Shown here one piece after another: positions 6,971-7,976 of a stretch of 7,976 nt of DNA. The stretch is from Bacteroidales bacterium (lineage in GTDB: Bacteria > Bacteroidota > Bacteroidia > Bacteroidales > UBA932), in the NCBI GenBank assembly GCA_017556665.1, contig JAFYMJ010000167.1:1-7976 (forward strand), written 5' to 3'. The notes beneath the pieces are model-generated. The model was not told where the DNA came from, ran no database searches, and worked only from the letters and a program-made list of their open reading frames with translations. The position numbers were made by a program, and so were the translations under genes. The stretch's first letter is position 1, and the number at the start of each line of letters is the position of its first letter.

Positions 6971-7976
6971 ATGAGAATAGCTGTTGGTTTATCGGGAGGA
7001 GTAGATTCCAGTGTAGCTGCTTTATTGTTAAAAAGGGCTGGCCATGATGTTGTTGCCCTTTTTATGCAGAATTGGCACGATACTACTGGCACATTGCATG
7101 GAGACTGCGAATGGGAGGAAGATAAATTTGTAGCCGAAATGGTAGCAAAAAAATTGGGTATCCCTTTCCATTTTGTTGACTTGAGTGATATTTACAGGCA
7201 ACGTGTTGTTGATTATATGTTCAGTGAGTATCAGAAAGGTAGAACTCCAAATCCAGATGTCCTTTGCAACAGGGAGATTAAATTTGATGCTTTCCTTAAA
7301 TGTGCATTGGAACTTGATGTGGATTATGTTGCAACTGGACATTACTGCAAGAAAGATGAGTTTGTAAATGAGAAGGGAGAGACAATCTACAGAATTTTGG
7401 CTGGAGATGACAAGAACAAAGATCAAAGTTATTTCTTGTGTCAGTTGTCTCAGGAGCAATTGTCAAAAGCTCTCTTCCCAATAGGAGAAATTGATAAACC
7501 AGAGGTCAGACGTCTTGCAAAAGAGGCAGGATTGCCTAGTGCAGAAAAGAAAGATTCACAAGGTATCTGTTTTGTAGGTAAAGTTGATTTGCCTGTTTTT
7601 CTGCAACAGAAACTTAAATCAAAAGAGGGGAAGGTTGTAGAGATTTTTGCAAATGAACAGGAGAGGGCACCATATACTAAGGTTGCATTAAAGGCTGGTG
7701 AGACTGTTGCAGATGCGGTGGGCCCAGTTGTGGAAGATGTAAAAAGCCATACCGAATATTCATTGGATGAGTTGGAACAAATCTCTTCTCCAGTTGTTTA
7801 TTCACCATCTGATGGTAAGGTAATTGGCAAACACATTGGTGCACAGTACTATACTATTGGACAAAGAAAGGGCCTTAATATAGGAGGTCATAAAGAGAGT
7901 ATTTTCATTATCTCCATTGATATAGAAAATAATGTCATATATGTAGGAGAGGGGCACAGTCACCCTGGCCTATATA
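6971..7976 (+). CDS. mnmA: tRNA-specific 2-thiouridylase MnmA (3' end cut by window edge)
   Basis: MnmA uses ATP and a relayed sulfur to make 2-thiouridine at wobble position 34 of tRNAs for Lys, Glu and Gln. The reading frame stays open from the ATG at 6971 to the right edge, giving 335 complete codons with the C-terminus missing. The PP-loop SGGVDSS is at 8-14 (ATP adenylation). The catalytic cysteine pair is C99 ([12 protein letters not shown]) and C200 (DSQGICF). Other family marks are GHY (123-125), KDQSYFL (150-156), and [17 protein letters not shown] (290-306) starting the C-terminal barrels. Between KEGKVVE (218-224) and [11 protein letters not shown] (278-288) lies a segment of about 55 residues, much longer than in E. 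coli MnmA. It starts 2 bases after mltG, so it is probably in the same transcript. Identity is secure. Confidence 0.95.
   Translation, partial: MRIAVGLSGGVDSSVAALLLKRAGHDVVALFMQNWHDTTGTLHGDCEWEEDKFVAEMVAKKLGIPFHFVDLSDIYRQRVVDYMFSEYQKGRTPNPDVLCNREIKFDAFLKCALELDVDYVATGHYCKKDEFVNEKGETIYRILAGDDKNKDQSYFLCQLSQEQLSKALFPIGEIDKPEVRRLAKEAGLPSAEKKDSQGICFVGKVDLPVFLQQKLKSKEGKVVEIFANEQERAPYTKVALKAGETVADAVGPVVEDVKSHTEYSLDELEQISSPVVYSPSDGKVIGKHIGAQYYTIGQRKGLNIGGHKESIFIISIDIENNVIYVGEGHSHPGLY

Noticed and set aside
7028..7459. Minus-strand open frame of 143 codons inside mnmA, plus smaller frames at 7185-7367 (+) and 7296-7481 (-)
   Set aside because: All are out of frame with a full PP-loop thiouridylase reading frame that is open to the window edge; none shows a motif.

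Overview
The window looks like a core-chromosome segment of a member of the Bacteroidota, most likely order Bacteroidales. The evidence is an AT-rich sequence, no Shine-Dalgarno sites at convincing gene starts, promoter boxes of the TAnnTTTG type, signal peptides cut just before Gln, and protein architectures usual in that group (Lys/Glu-tailed S1, S41 protease with a long C-terminal arm, GH73-LysM protein). Genus cannot be read from this. No mobile element, CRISPR array, tRNA, rRNA or transfer signature was seen.

Layout. Positions 1-4417 (+) hold three tightly packed genes: rpsA (ribosomal protein S1, probably entering from outside the window), rnz (RNase Z, 3 bases later) and a secreted S41 C-terminal-processing protease (4 bases later). 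Positions 4412-5032 (-) hold the reverse-strand block: cdd (cytidine deaminase), then the small bacterial SRP RNA with its own promoter. The SRP RNA runs head-on into the protease gene, so its 3' stem and U-tract lie inside the last protease codons. Positions 5033-5098 are a short divergent promoter region. Positions 5099-7976 (+) hold a second packed group: a secreted GH73 glucosaminidase with a C-terminal LysM-like domain, mltG (endolytic transglycosylase, 1 base later) and mnmA (tRNA 2-thiouridylase, 2 bases later), which runs off the right edge.

Functionally the genes fall into two themes: translation and RNA (S1, RNase Z 3'-end processing, MnmA wobble-uridine thiolation, SRP RNA for membrane targeting) and cell-envelope processing (S41 protease, glucosaminidase, MltG). 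Cdd adds pyrimidine salvage. Grouping within each strand block is probably operonic, given gaps of 1-4 bases.

I see no undescribed multi-gene system. The points most worth checking are the SRP RNA terminator embedded in a protein-coding 3' end, the back-to-back divergent promoters on an inverted repeat, a within-gene shift of leucine codons in rpsA, a D-for-E change in the RNase Z HEAT motif, and an inserted segment in MnmA.
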